A stretch of DNA of 64,000 nucleotides from Providencia manganoxydans (GCF_016618195.1 NZ_CP067099.1:248001-312000), one strand, 5' to 3'. Positions 35,885-44,895 are shown, numbered from the stretch's first letter. The notes: generated by a model not told the origin, from the letters alone. Program-made: numbers and translations.

Positions 35885-38098
35885 ATGCCAACCAATATAC
35901 CGAAAAAGCCCTTATCCGATGCGGAAAAAGCCGCGAACCACTGGCAATCGTTAGTGAATAAAACCAAGCCGCCACGCCTTGATGTGCCATCAGGCTCGGC
36001 TCTCGCTAACCAACCTCAAGCGAGCGGCATTGATATCTACGAGGCGATAGCCAATCGTAAGCTTTATTCAGGGTTGGTGTTTACGTGTCAAATTGCCAAT
36101 CTTCCCGAAGGCACGTTTCAAGTCACTCAATTTGACTTGCACGAAGGGTTGTCGGAACTGTTCACCCTGACCATTCAAGCGGTGAGTCCATTGCCCAATA
36201 TCGATTTTAAGTGGGTACTGGGGGATAAATGCTCACTCACGGTGATGCGAGAAGGGATAGTCACCCGAAAAATTGAGGGGTTATTGGCGAGCGTTGAGCA
36301 GGGAAATACTGACGGGGTGAAGACGTGGTATCAGTTTGTTATTCGCCCTGAAATGTGGGTGATGACCCTTAAACAAGACAGCCGCATCTTCCAAAACACC
36401 ACGGTGCCGAAGGTGCTCAACACCTTATTACAGGAAGCGCATATTCCCAACGACAAGTTGTTGTATCACCCCGAAGAGCATCTTGAACGCCGCTATATTA
36501 CCCAAAAGCGCGAAACGATGTTCGATTTCTGGTGCCGCCTCGCGGCCGAAGAAGGCATCACCTTCTGGTTTGAGGAAGGTTCGATGATGTTTTACAGCGA
36601 CCGCCACTTGGGGATGAAGGCGGGACTGCACCTGACCTATAACCCACAATCGGAGACCGATATCACTGACAGCACGGTGACCGCATGGCGTTATGTAGAA
36701 AACCTGTGCAGCGATATTCGTATTGATAAAGATTACAATCAACTGCGCCCGTCTCACCCGCTGAGCCACCAAGTGACGGGTGAAAATCACCAACAACACG
36801 AAGTGTTTGAAAGCTACGGACGCTTTCAAGACGACGCCGAAGGCAACGTGTTCAATCAAATTCGTTACGAGCAATCGCAAAACAACCGTGAAGTGGGTAC
36901 GGCCTCGAGCAACTGTATCGAACTGGCACCGGGGCGAATTTTCTCGCTGAGCAACCACCCCAGCAGCAAGATGAACGATGATTGGCAAGTGGTCACTGCG
37001 CATCACCACGGCGTACAACCGCTTGCCGACAACAGCGGCGGTCAAGGAACCCAGCTGAGCAACAGCATCACCTTTATGCCAAGCACCCAAGAGTGGCGAC
37101 CGCCGTACCGTTATAAACCGACTGCCGATGGCAATGAACTTGCGACGGTGGTGGGACCGCCGGGCGAAGAAATCTACACCAATGAACAAGGGGCGGTGAC
37201 GGTCTATTTCCATTGGGATCGACGCGGAAAGCCCGACCACAGCGCATCCTGCTGGGTGAGAGTGGCACAGGGTTGGAACGGCGATGGATTTGGGTTTATG
37301 GCGATCCCCAGGATCGGGCAAGAGGTCATAATATCTTATTTAAACAATGACATAGATAAGCCCATCATAACCGGATGTACCTATAATGGTCGAAATCGTC
37401 CGCCGATAGACTTACCCAAAGACAAGACGCGCACCACGTTTCGTACCAAAACCCACAAAGGTGAGGGATTCAATGAACTGCGCTTTGAGGATTATAACGG
37501 TCGCGAAGAGATTTATCTACATGCGCAAAAAGATCACCGTACCCATATCCTCAATGATGAGTTCCATACCATCGGTCATAACCGACAAAAACAGGTGGGG
37601 GTCGATCAAGAAGAGCGCATTGGTCAAGATAAGCGCACCGATGTAGGGCGTGATCATTATGAGAAAATTGGTCGCAATTCGGTGATCCATATTTTGCAAG
37701 ATCAAGAAATTCAAATTGATCAGAACTTAACGGAAGTAATTAACAGCAGCCATAAATCGGTGATTTTTGCAGATAAGCACACACAAATCAGTGGTAATCA
37801 AAAAACGGTGGTAGAAGGCCAGCGTCATGAAGAAGTGAAAACTAAACTGTTTTCGCAATCGCCTTACTACATTATTCATGCGGAAAACCAGCTGACACTT
37901 GCAGGATCAGGGGGCAGCATTGTGATAGACAGTTCAGGGATCACGATTAAGGCGAAACAACTCAAAATTAATACTTCATCACTGGATATTGGCGGCGGCG
38001 GTGTCGATCAAGTGAAAGCGCTGATGGCAGCGACAGAAGAGGGACAACCGTTTTGTGAAATTTGTGCGAAAGCGAAGAAGGAGAGAGAGGCTCAATGA
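35885..38098 (+). CDS. vgrG: T6SS spike protein VgrG (TssI)
   Basis: 737 residues. The gp27-like part starts with LYSGLVFTCQIANLPEGTFQ, and RRYITQKRETMFDFWCRLAA and VGPPGEEIYTNEQGAVTVYF are family signatures. The gp5-like OB region is WVRVAQGWNGDGFGFMAIPR. A C-terminal beta-helix with VxGxD/IGxN-type repeats (about 560-700) follows. It ends with a short tail, FCEICAKAKKEREAQ, holding a CxxC; no large effector domain is fused. It trimerises at the tube tip. Base composition is richer in GC across 36000-37300 than the flanks, hinting at a mosaic gene. It overlaps the adaptor gene by ATGA. Confidence 0.96.
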   Translation: MPTNIPKKPLSDAEKAANHWQSLVNKTKPPRLDVPSGSALANQPQASGIDIYEAIANRKLYSGLVFTCQIANLPEGTFQVTQFDLHEGLSELFTLTIQAVSPLPNIDFKWVLGDKCSLTVMREGIVTRKIEGLLASVEQGNTDGVKTWYQFVIRPEMWVMTLKQDSRIFQNTTVPKVLNTLLQEAHIPNDKLLYHPEEHLERRYITQKRETMFDFWCRLAAEEGITFWFEEGSMMFYSDRHLGMKAGLHLTYNPQSETDITDSTVTAWRYVENLCSDIRIDKDYNQLRPSHPLSHQVTGENHQQHEVFESYGRFQDDAEGNVFNQIRYEQSQNNREVGTASSNCIELAPGRIFSLSNHPSSKMNDDWQVVTAHHHGVQPLADNSGGQGTQLSNSITFMPSTQEWRPPYRYKPTADGNELATVVGPPGEEIYTNEQGAVTVYFHWDRRGKPDHSASCWVRVAQGWNGDGFGFMAIPRIGQEVIISYLNNDIDKPIITGCTYNGRNRPPIDLPKDKTRTTFRTKTHKGEGFNELRFEDYNGREEIYLHAQKDHRTHILNDEFHTIGHNRQKQVGVDQEERIGQDKRTDVGRDHYEKIGRNSVIHILQDQEIQIDQNLTEVINSSHKSVIFADKHTQISGNQKTVVEGQRHEEVKTKLFSQSPYYIIHAENQLTLAGSGGSIVIDSSGITIKAKQLKINTSSLDIGGGGVDQVKALMAATEEGQPFCEICAKAKKEREAQ

Positions 38099-38676
38099 GT
38101 TCATCACGCTTAACGTTATTGCCTTATGAGGCAGATAAGAGCAATAAACCCGCGATGCTGCAAGCCTATTTGTTTGGCGATGTACTGTTCACTCGTCATG
38201 ACCAGAAGCAGGTGATTAAAGGTAAACTGACAACGCTGAGTCAAAGCTGGGCGATCATCGATGCAATTAAACGCCCTGATATCGCGGCGCTATTGGATAT
38301 CTTTGAGGTGGAGTATCGTTGTTTATGGAAAGGTGACAGTGCAGAGCATTATTCGTTTTATGCGCCTTATTTAGTGAAGCTAGAAGCCGATTCACCGTTT
38401 GTCATATGGCTACTCGAAAATAGTCAAAAAGCACCCTTGGGCATTTATTTGCGCTCTCGTTTATCTCTCGACAAGTTAGCGCATCATTTACGTAAATTTA
38501 ACCAAGTTTATGATGAAGAACTGAAAACCTGGTTGATGTTTCGTTATTACGACCCCGTCACCGTAAAAACGTTATTGCCTTACTTACCGGTGAACGACTA
38601 CCTCGAATTTATGGATAATCTGTTATTTATTCTTGCTGATGATGTCAGTGGCAACCAGTTTCTTGTGTTGCAGTAA
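38095..38676 (+). CDS. DUF4123 T6SS effector adaptor (Tap/TEC-like)
   Basis: 193 residues from the ATG at 38095, overlapping the vgrG stop and preceded by GGAGAGAGAGG. The DUF4123 pattern is visible: QAYLFGDVLFT near the start, WAIIDAIKRPDIAALLDI, SPFVIWLLENS, and LRKFNQVYDEELKTWLMFRYYDP. DUF4123 proteins are cytoplasmic adaptors that load a particular effector onto the neighbouring VgrG and usually lie just upstream of that effector. Here the next genes are the partner/nuclease cassettes, so those are the likely cargo. Confidence 0.85.
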   Translation: MSSSRLTLLPYEADKSNKPAMLQAYLFGDVLFTRHDQKQVIKGKLTTLSQSWAIIDAIKRPDIAALLDIFEVEYRCLWKGDSAEHYSFYAPYLVKLEADSPFVIWLLENSQKAPLGIYLRSRLSLDKLAHHLRKFNQVYDEELKTWLMFRYYDPVTVKTLLPYLPVNDYLEFMDNLLFILADDVSGNQFLVLQ

Positions 38677-38686
38677 AGGAGCCGTG

Positions 38687-39907
38687 ATGGAATGTGAAAA
38701 ACATTTTACAGATGAACCGGTGAGTGATCCTGTTGATGCCCAACCGTGTGAACAAAGTACCAAAGATTGCTTTTTTTTAAGTCATGAACAAGCCGATATT
38801 GATTATTACAATCAAAATATTGCCAGTCCGTTTGATGAAGGCTGGGAAGAGTATCCTGAAAATGAAGACGGCACAGTTCCCAAAGAAAAAATTCCGGTTG
38901 GTGTCGATTACTATTCATTGTTGGAATATGTTTCAACGATAAGTCAGTCCACTAGCGCACCGAATAAAATGAAAGAACTTGCGGAAGAGATTATGGGACA
39001 TAATCGCTTTTTTGAGACATTAAGGGAGCGACTGGGGACGCCTGAGGCTTTTCTCGGTTTTATGTTGGCTTTTGTTTCTCAACATGAACGCCCAAAAGGC
39101 AGTGAATTTCATTATAAGGGGAAATCGCATAAATTTGGACGTCACCACTATAAAATTGAATTTTTTTTAGAACGAACATTTGAACCTTATACCAGTAAAG
39201 CTTACACAAGCCCGACAGGGAGTGTGCATGATATTCAACAGATGGCAACACCTTCTAATGTACAAATGACAGCGGTCAATGATCTCCAAAAAGTGATTGC
39301 CGTATCTCTGAGATACACGGTAGTCGATGCTTGGATTGATAAATGGACAGTAGATGAAAAAGGGCACAAAAAGCGAGAGGCAACTCGGGGTGATAGCCTT
39401 ACGGTGAAAACCTACACAGAGTTAGCCGATGAACTGATTGAATATATTGCCTCAGATATCGATATCCAAAATAAAGCGGATGAAAATGGCGAGAAATTTG
39501 CACAAGGGGTGATGATCGCTGTCGATATCGCGTTGTTATTTACTGGGGTTGGCGCCGCTATCCGATTAGGGGGGAAAGTGGCTTACCGTGTAGCAGGCGA
39601 AGTCGCTAATGTGGTTTTGATGGGCAATCAAACGATTGAAGATATGACGGCCTTTTTGGGATATAACGAAAACCAAGGGTATAACGTGCTGTTAAATTCA
39701 ATGAAATACCTTGATAGCCAAACAGGGAATACTAAAGCGTTTGAAGCCAGTTATCACGCCGCCAATATGTTTATTTTATTTGGAAAAAATGTCAAAACCA
39801 AAGCCTTAACCGGTGTCACCAGTGCCTCTGGTGGTGCAAGTCTTGTTTACCTTGAAAGTTTTGTTGGGCAAGAAAGCACGTTGACAATGACACAAAATAT
39901 AAAATAA
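38687..39907 (+). CDS. T6SS cargo partner protein 1 (putative translocation/carrier component)
   Basis: 406 residues from the ATG at 38687 with AAAGGAG upstream. I do not recognise a named family. It starts MECEKHFTDEPVSDP, with cysteines at 3, 21 and 28. A mixed domain (about 95-215) follows, including RHHYKIEFFLER. A hydrophobic segment GVMIAVDIALLFTGVGAAIR (about 274-293) precedes a conserved C-terminal end, GYNVLLNSMKYLDSQTGNTK. A homologue lies at 41785. Each is followed by a nuclease and an immunity gene, and the first follows vgrG and a DUF4123 adaptor. I infer a T6SS cargo protein whose membrane segment could help the separate nuclease cross the target inner membrane. It could instead be a second toxin. 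Confidence 0.6.
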   Translation: MECEKHFTDEPVSDPVDAQPCEQSTKDCFFLSHEQADIDYYNQNIASPFDEGWEEYPENEDGTVPKEKIPVGVDYYSLLEYVSTISQSTSAPNKMKELAEEIMGHNRFFETLRERLGTPEAFLGFMLAFVSQHERPKGSEFHYKGKSHKFGRHHYKIEFFLERTFEPYTSKAYTSPTGSVHDIQQMATPSNVQMTAVNDLQKVIAVSLRYTVVDAWIDKWTVDEKGHKKREATRGDSLTVKTYTELADELIEYIASDIDIQNKADENGEKFAQGVMIAVDIALLFTGVGAAIRLGGKVAYRVAGEVANVVLMGNQTIEDMTAFLGYNENQGYNVLLNSMKYLDSQTGNTKAFEASYHAANMFILFGKNVKTKALTGVTSASGGASLVYLESFVGQESTLTMTQNIK

Positions 39908-39924
39908 GGCGATGGGATAGCAAA

Positions 39925-40806
39925 ATGGCAAAAACAAATACATTAAGAATCACAAATACCCATCAAACCAAAGGGTTGGATGAAATTAATGTGTCACATA
40001 TAGTCCCAAAGGTACGCTCATTTGAACGACATTTAGACAATGTTAAAATTACCCTTTTTGGTCCTCGAGTAGAAGGCGGATATATTTTACGTATAGAGGG
40101 CAAGCCAAATGGGCAATCACAGAATATTAAAGGACATGTTGAGCTAAATATCAAAAAAGAGGATCTACATAAGGTTCTGTCAGAGCAAAAATTATATGAC
40201 GATATTGCAGCGATGAAGCTCGCCCAATTTGTGGGTTACATTGGAGAAAACCACGCAAGAAAAGCCGCTAATTCAGGTGATTTATTGAGTAAAGGGTATA
40301 TTAAAAATCGTGGAAAAACTGCTGTTCCATTTTTATCTACATTAAAAGGAGATAAAAAAATTGTGCCTGGCAGTGTATTTAGCCTACAGAATAGGCAAGG
40401 ACATGGAATTGATCTTATCTGTAAAGTTGCCCCTTATCCACCACCACCAAAGTGGATCACCATCGAATCTAAAACAATGATGAAAGAAAGCTTTGGTCCG
40501 CATGCAACACCAAGAGCGGGAAAGGTCAGTGATTACCAAAAAGACCCAATTGGTAACTTGAGTAAACATATCGATCTAGCAGAACGCTCTTTAAGATCTA
40601 AGGTGAATGAATATTCAATAAATCAAAGCATTAGAAAGGAAATGACAGAGCTTATTCAGGATATAAAGCGAAATAGTAGAAGAAAAAAAGATGAGGATTC
40701 AATAGTCAAAGGCTATAAATTAACTATTGGGATAGATGATAAATTTAATGTTTCAAGTAATTTGAAATATAAACAACTGTATATTTTTGAGGAGTTAACA
40801 AAATGA
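39925..40806 (+). CDS. Putative PD-(D/E)XK-type nuclease effector 1
   Basis: 293 residues. Three elements of the PD-(D/E)XK fold are conserved with the paralogue at 42993: a helix glutamate in GYIGENHA (Glu108), Asp163 in GHGIDLICK, and Glu181-x-Lys183 in WITIESKT. A glycine/basic N-terminal domain has LRIEGKPNGQSQNIKGHVEL. The C-terminal quarter is Lys-rich and the DNA there is strikingly AT-rich. It has no signal peptide or membrane segment and lies downstream of vgrG, an adaptor and a partner protein, so a DNA-degrading antibacterial effector is likely. The stop overlaps the immunity gene by ATGA. Nuclease activity is inferred from motif spacing only. Confidence 0.65.
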   Translation: MAKTNTLRITNTHQTKGLDEINVSHIVPKVRSFERHLDNVKITLFGPRVEGGYILRIEGKPNGQSQNIKGHVELNIKKEDLHKVLSEQKLYDDIAAMKLAQFVGYIGENHARKAANSGDLLSKGYIKNRGKTAVPFLSTLKGDKKIVPGSVFSLQNRQGHGIDLICKVAPYPPPPKWITIESKTMMKESFGPHATPRAGKVSDYQKDPIGNLSKHIDLAERSLRSKVNEYSINQSIRKEMTELIQDIKRNSRRKKDEDSIVKGYKLTIGIDDKFNVSSNLKYKQLYIFEELTK

Positions 40807-41738
40807 AAACGATAAATTCCATAGAAAAATATGTTATAAAAAATTTTGCAATGAAAAATCTTGATCTTACTGAACTAAATCATGAAATATTTAGTGATTT
40901 CAAAAATGATTTTAATGAGGCAAAAAATAATAGTAGTCCTATGGATTTTATTAGTTTTTTTTCTCTATTGGATAGAGATCGTAGTTCTATAGCTATGGGA
41001 TATTTAAATGAACTTTATAATAAAAAAGAGAAAAACTTTTTCTTTGAAAAATTTTTTTATCACTCTAATTTATTGTTTCTAATGAATTATTATGATGATG
41101 AAGATAATGGTTTTGTATGGAGTTTATCCGAACAAGGAGAAATCCTTCTTATGGATTTTGCTTGTGATGATTTTAGAATTGGTCACCTTTGCTACGATAA
41201 AATTATTGAAAGCATTCAATCAGGTAAAATGGCGGATTCATTGCCGATGTATACTCGCCCTCAAAAATTGGGTGTATTAGCTATCGAAATGTTGGCAAGT
41301 GAAAAAAATCAAACCATTGATTGGGAAAGTGCAGGTATCCCCATTGATCCTTTTTATCAACGTTTCTGCCAAGAAGCACTTTATAATGAAAATCATGATG
41401 TTGTCGCTCAATGGCTTATTACGCTATGTGATAAACATGTGGAATGGTCAGCCCTATTTGGTATCAATTCTGACGAACAAAGATCTACAGGCTATGAAAT
41501 CGATATGGAAATTTTATTAGCGTGGCCTTTTGAATATCAAGCGGTCAAAAATTTTCGCGCTAAACAGGGATTAAGCACTCCTATCATTGATCATCCGTTA
41601 TTAAAAACCCCGATGGCGATAGAGCATCGTCCAGATATGGTGGGTTGGAAGCAAAATAGACCCGCTATCTATGACCAAATGATTGATGACCTCATTACCA
41701 TTAATCCCGAGCTGCAAGTTATTAATAAGTTATTTTAA
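40803..41738 (+). CDS. Putative immunity protein 1 (modular)
   Basis: 311 residues, no signal peptide, mostly helical and acidic, so a cytoplasmic protein. It overlaps the nuclease 1 stop (ATGA), the usual arrangement for cognate immunity. Residues from about 111 on (QGEILLMDFACDDFRIGHLC to the end) differ at only about 19 of 201 positions from the second immunity protein. Residues 1-110 share little beyond short matches such as SSIAM. The variable N-terminal part is therefore the likely toxin-binding module. The 5' third of the gene is very AT-rich. No database family is recognised, so the immunity role rests on position and paralogy. Confidence 0.6.
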   Translation: MKTINSIEKYVIKNFAMKNLDLTELNHEIFSDFKNDFNEAKNNSSPMDFISFFSLLDRDRSSIAMGYLNELYNKKEKNFFFEKFFYHSNLLFLMNYYDDEDNGFVWSLSEQGEILLMDFACDDFRIGHLCYDKIIESIQSGKMADSLPMYTRPQKLGVLAIEMLASEKNQTIDWESAGIPIDPFYQRFCQEALYNENHDVVAQWLITLCDKHVEWSALFGINSDEQRSTGYEIDMEILLAWPFEYQAVKNFRAKQGLSTPIIDHPLLKTPMAIEHRPDMVGWKQNRPAIYDQMIDDLITINPELQVINKLF

Positions 41739-41784
41739 TCACCGTGAGTAGATGAGAGTGGCAACTTGCCGTAAAGGAGCTGTG

Positions 41785-42978
41785 ATGGAATGTGAAAAAC
41801 GTTTTACGGATGAACGAGTGAGTGATCCGATAGACACTCAGTCGTGTGAGCTCAGTGTTAAGTCGTGTGTGATGTTATCGGATGATAAACAAGTCATTGA
41901 TACCTTCAATGCTGAGGCTCGTAGCCCTTTCGATGAAGCTTGGGAGGAAACGTACAATGAGGCGTGTCCTAATGAAATCGAGCCTGAGCCCATGCCGACA
42001 GGGATTTCTTTTGAATCCTTTATGGAGCATATCAACCAGAAAAGTCAAGATAACACGGTAGAGCCAAGGATCAGCCAGATTGCCGCCGAAATTATGGGCT
42101 ATTCTCAACTACAAGACGCGATAAGAGCCCATTTTAGTCCGGATGGCGGTGAAGGAACGGAATCGTATTTCAGCTTTATGTTGGCCTTTATCCCTGCCGC
42201 AGAGCGCCCTGAAGATGCTTCCTTTCTTTATCGTGGCACACGTTATAAATTTGCCAAAAGTTATTATCGACTTGAGTTTGAGCTTGCACGGGAAAAAACA
42301 CATGGCATGCAACCATTTGAGGAATTAGAAGGTGATCCTCATGCCGGGGATACTTATGAGATTATGACAGGGTATACCAATGTTGCGTTATCAGATGTGG
42401 ATTACCGTAAAAACTTAAGAACGATAACAGTTACACCGAGCTTTACAGTTTATAACCTTCCAACACGGGGTAGTAAGGAGGTGAAGACAAAAAATTCCCC
42501 TGAGCTAGCAGAAGAAGTTGTTAAGCGTATTATTCGAGACATTCGTCAACAACGTATGGAGGAAAAAATTAATTTAGGTAAGTCTATTGCCGTTGATTTG
42601 ATTTTTTTAGCTTTTGGGGTCGGGGCCGCAATTACAACGGTGAAAAATGGTGCCAGAGTGATCCCTTTAATTGCCGATGGATTAAATGTGATTTTTTCGA
42701 CAAATGACTTGATTGAGGATTCTACGGCTTTGTGGGGATATAACAAAGAAAAAGGGTATAACGTCCTTTTAAACTCCATGAAATACCTTGATTCTCAGAC
42801 GGGGAACACAAAAAGCTTTGTCACGACGTATCATGCCATGAACCTGTTTATGTTTTTTGGTAAAAAGGTTAAAACGCAAGCTATTACCAGTGTAGGGAGT
42901 ATGGGGGTTGGGGGCACACTCTATTTAGAGTCCTTTCAAGGAGAACCTAAATTGCATAACGTGTCTCAAGGTAAATAG
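41785..42978 (+). CDS. T6SS cargo partner protein 2
   Basis: 397 residues from the ATG at 41785 (AAAGGAG upstream); the frame from 41752 is an extension. It is homologous to the 406-residue protein at 38687 throughout: MECEKRFTDERVSDPIDTQS at the start, SPFDEAWEE, a hydrophobic segment SIAVDLIFLAFGVGAAITT, and the near-identical GYNVLLNSMKYLDSQTGNTK with a YLESF ending. The region from the ribosome site through the first codons is almost the same DNA as in copy 1, indicating tandem duplication of the cassette. It precedes nuclease 2 by 14 bp. Function as for copy 1: probable cargo or carrier, not proven. Confidence 0.6.
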   Translation: MECEKRFTDERVSDPIDTQSCELSVKSCVMLSDDKQVIDTFNAEARSPFDEAWEETYNEACPNEIEPEPMPTGISFESFMEHINQKSQDNTVEPRISQIAAEIMGYSQLQDAIRAHFSPDGGEGTESYFSFMLAFIPAAERPEDASFLYRGTRYKFAKSYYRLEFELAREKTHGMQPFEELEGDPHAGDTYEIMTGYTNVALSDVDYRKNLRTITVTPSFTVYNLPTRGSKEVKTKNSPELAEEVVKRIIRDIRQQRMEEKINLGKSIAVDLIFLAFGVGAAITTVKNGARVIPLIADGLNVIFSTNDLIEDSTALWGYNKEKGYNVLLNSMKYLDSQTGNTKSFVTTYHAMNLFMFFGKKVKTQAITSVGSMGVGGTLYLESFQGEPKLHNVSQGK

Positions 42979-42992
42979 AATAAAGGACTATT

Positions 42993-43904
42993 ATGGCTAA
43001 GCTCTTCGAATTTAAAGAGGGTTACCTTAACGGTATTACGGCAAAAGTTGTCAGTGAAGAAGCCGCAAAACTCTTAAAAAATACGATTATTACTCGCTTT
43101 AATGTCGTTGGAAAAACGTTTACACGCCATTTTGATGATACGATTGTTACGTGTTTTGGCCCAAAACCCGATGGCAGTTGTGTGTTACGGATACAAGGTA
43201 AGCCGAATGGTGCTGAACGTCGAGTTACTGGGCACATTGAAATCAACTTAAAGTCTGAACATGAGTTACAAAAGGTATTAACTTCTGATTTATTTTATGA
43301 TGGGCTTGCTTCCTTGAAAATGGCGCAGTTTGTGGGGTATCTCGGCGAGCAGCACGTTGTTAATGAGATTAAAAAAGGCACGCTATTTGATAAGTTGTTC
43401 ATGAAAACGCGTTATGGTAAAGCCCCATTAGCCAACAAATCCTCCCGTCTTGATAAAGATGGAAATGAATTAAATCCTTTATTGGGTAAACGCTTTGTTC
43501 CCGAAAAAATGTTAGCATTGCAAAACGCAAAAGGACAAGGTATTGATTTAATTTGTAAAATTGAGCCACCGCCACCTGAGTGGGTGACGTTTGAAATCAA
43601 AACAACGATGAAGGATAAGTTTGGGCCAAATGCAACACCAAAAAGTGGTGAACCAAGTGAAGCTCAAAAAGATTATATTGGAAATATAAGTAAGCATACT
43701 GGTCTAGCAAATATATCTTTTGTTCAAGGACATAATGATTATAATTTAAGTAGAGCACAAAGGAAAATGTTAGTTGAAATTAAAAAAGATATCAGTAAGA
43801 GTAATATTGCAGGTTTTAAATTAACAGTTGCTATTGATGATAAATTGAATGTGTCAAGCAATAATAAATACGGTTCTTTCTATATAATTGAGGCGTTTAA
43901 ATAA
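42993..43904 (+). CDS. Putative PD-(D/E)XK-type nuclease effector 2
   Basis: 303 residues, clearly homologous to nuclease 1 but well diverged. The same catalytic set is present: GYLGEQHV (Glu119), GQGIDLICK (Asp185) and WVTFEIKT (Glu201, Lys203). Shared framework includes LRIQGKPNGAERRVTGHIE, AQFVGYLGE and the C-terminal LTVAIDDKLNVSSNNKY. The stretch between the active site and that end differs strongly from nuclease 1 and is AT-rich. An AAAGGA site lies before the ATG. It directly abuts its immunity gene. The preserved E...D...ExK residues in two diverged copies are good evidence that catalysis is under selection. Target (DNA or RNA) is unknown. Confidence 0.65.
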   Translation: MAKLFEFKEGYLNGITAKVVSEEAAKLLKNTIITRFNVVGKTFTRHFDDTIVTCFGPKPDGSCVLRIQGKPNGAERRVTGHIEINLKSEHELQKVLTSDLFYDGLASLKMAQFVGYLGEQHVVNEIKKGTLFDKLFMKTRYGKAPLANKSSRLDKDGNELNPLLGKRFVPEKMLALQNAKGQGIDLICKIEPPPPEWVTFEIKTTMKDKFGPNATPKSGEPSEAQKDYIGNISKHTGLANISFVQGHNDYNLSRAQRKMLVEIKKDISKSNIAGFKLTVAIDDKLNVSSNNKYGSFYIIEAFK

Positions 43905-44846
43905 ATGACCAGAGCAAATGATGTAATTAAATATGTAGAAAAAAGAGTCAATCAAACAACTAGGGATGTTAATGACATTGAAGATCTTATAAATGAAGAT
44001 TTTATTGAAAGCATTGAAGATGTAATGCATGATAATAATGAGAATAAATATATTGATTATATGTCTATTTTAGACTTTAATGCATCATCAATTGCAATGA
44101 TATATATGTTTCAGTTGTATAAAAAAGTTAATAAAGTTTTCTACACATTTGAGCGTTTTTTTTATCATAAGAATTTAAACTATATATTGGGTTATTATGA
44201 TAACTATAAAAGACACAAATGCTTTTTTAACCTTGCTGAGCAAGGCGAAATTTTATTAATGGATTTTGCTTGTGACGATTTTAGAGTTGGACATCTTTGC
44301 TACGATAAAATCATTGAAAGTATTCAATCGGGAAAAATGGCAAAATCCCTTCCAATGTATACCCGTCCTCAAAAATTAGGTGTGTTAGCCATTGAAATGC
44401 TGGCAAGTGAAAAAGAGCAGACCATAGATTGGGAGAGTGCAGGTATTCCTATCGACCCGTTTTATCAACGATTCTGCCAAGAAGCACTTTATACTGAAAG
44501 TCATGACGTTATAGAACAATGGTTGATTACTTTATGTGACAGGCATATTGAATGGTCTGCATTATTTGCAGAGAATGAGAATGAGCAAAGCTCAACAGGC
44601 TATGAAATCGATATGGAAATTTTATTAGCGTGGCCTTTTGAATATCAAGCAGTCAAAAATTTTCGCGCTAAACATGGCTTAACTACCCCTGTCATTGATC
44701 ATCCGTTATTAAAAACCCCAATGGCGATAGAGCATCGTCCGGATATGGTGGGTTGGAAGCAAAATAGGCCCGCTATCTATAACCAAATAATTGATGACCT
44801 CATTACGATTAATCCCGAGCTGCAAGTTATTAACAAGCTATTTTAA
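43905..44846 (+). CDS. Putative immunity protein 2 (modular)
   Basis: 313 residues, starting right after the nuclease 2 stop. From about residue 113 it is about 90% identical to immunity protein 1 (QGEILLMDFACDDFRVGHLC onward, closing DLITINPELQVINKLF). The first 110 residues (MTRANDVIKYVEKRVNQTTR...) differ, paralleling the divergence of the nucleases. The AT-rich 5' part and conserved 3' part suggest replacement of the specificity half by recombination using the conserved half as one homology arm. A GGCGG hairpin follows the stop. Immunity role is inferred. Confidence 0.6.
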   Translation: MTRANDVIKYVEKRVNQTTRDVNDIEDLINEDFIESIEDVMHDNNENKYIDYMSILDFNASSIAMIYMFQLYKKVNKVFYTFERFFYHKNLNYILGYYDNYKRHKCFFNLAEQGEILLMDFACDDFRVGHLCYDKIIESIQSGKMAKSLPMYTRPQKLGVLAIEMLASEKEQTIDWESAGIPIDPFYQRFCQEALYTESHDVIEQWLITLCDRHIEWSALFAENENEQSSTGYEIDMEILLAWPFEYQAVKNFRAKHGLTTPVIDHPLLKTPMAIEHRPDMVGWKQNRPAIYNQIIDDLITINPELQVINKLF

Positions 44847-44857
44847 TTACAGAACAT

Positions 44858-44876
44858 AGGCGGTAGTTAACCGCCT
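44858..44876 (+). terminator. Short GC hairpin after the second effector cassette
   Basis: AGGCGGT, loop AGTTA, ACCGCCT: a perfect 7-bp stem 12 bp after the immunity 2 stop, without a T-run. Weak terminator or mRNA boundary. Confidence 0.4.
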
Positions 44877-44895
44877 TAAGAGATGGGGGAATGTC

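Noticed and set aside
36428..37321. Long open frame of 297 codons on the minus strand inside vgrG
   Set aside because: It is wholly antisense to the intact VgrG, in a GC-richer segment where stop codons are rarer on the other strand; its translation is His/Arg-rich with no recognisable domain.
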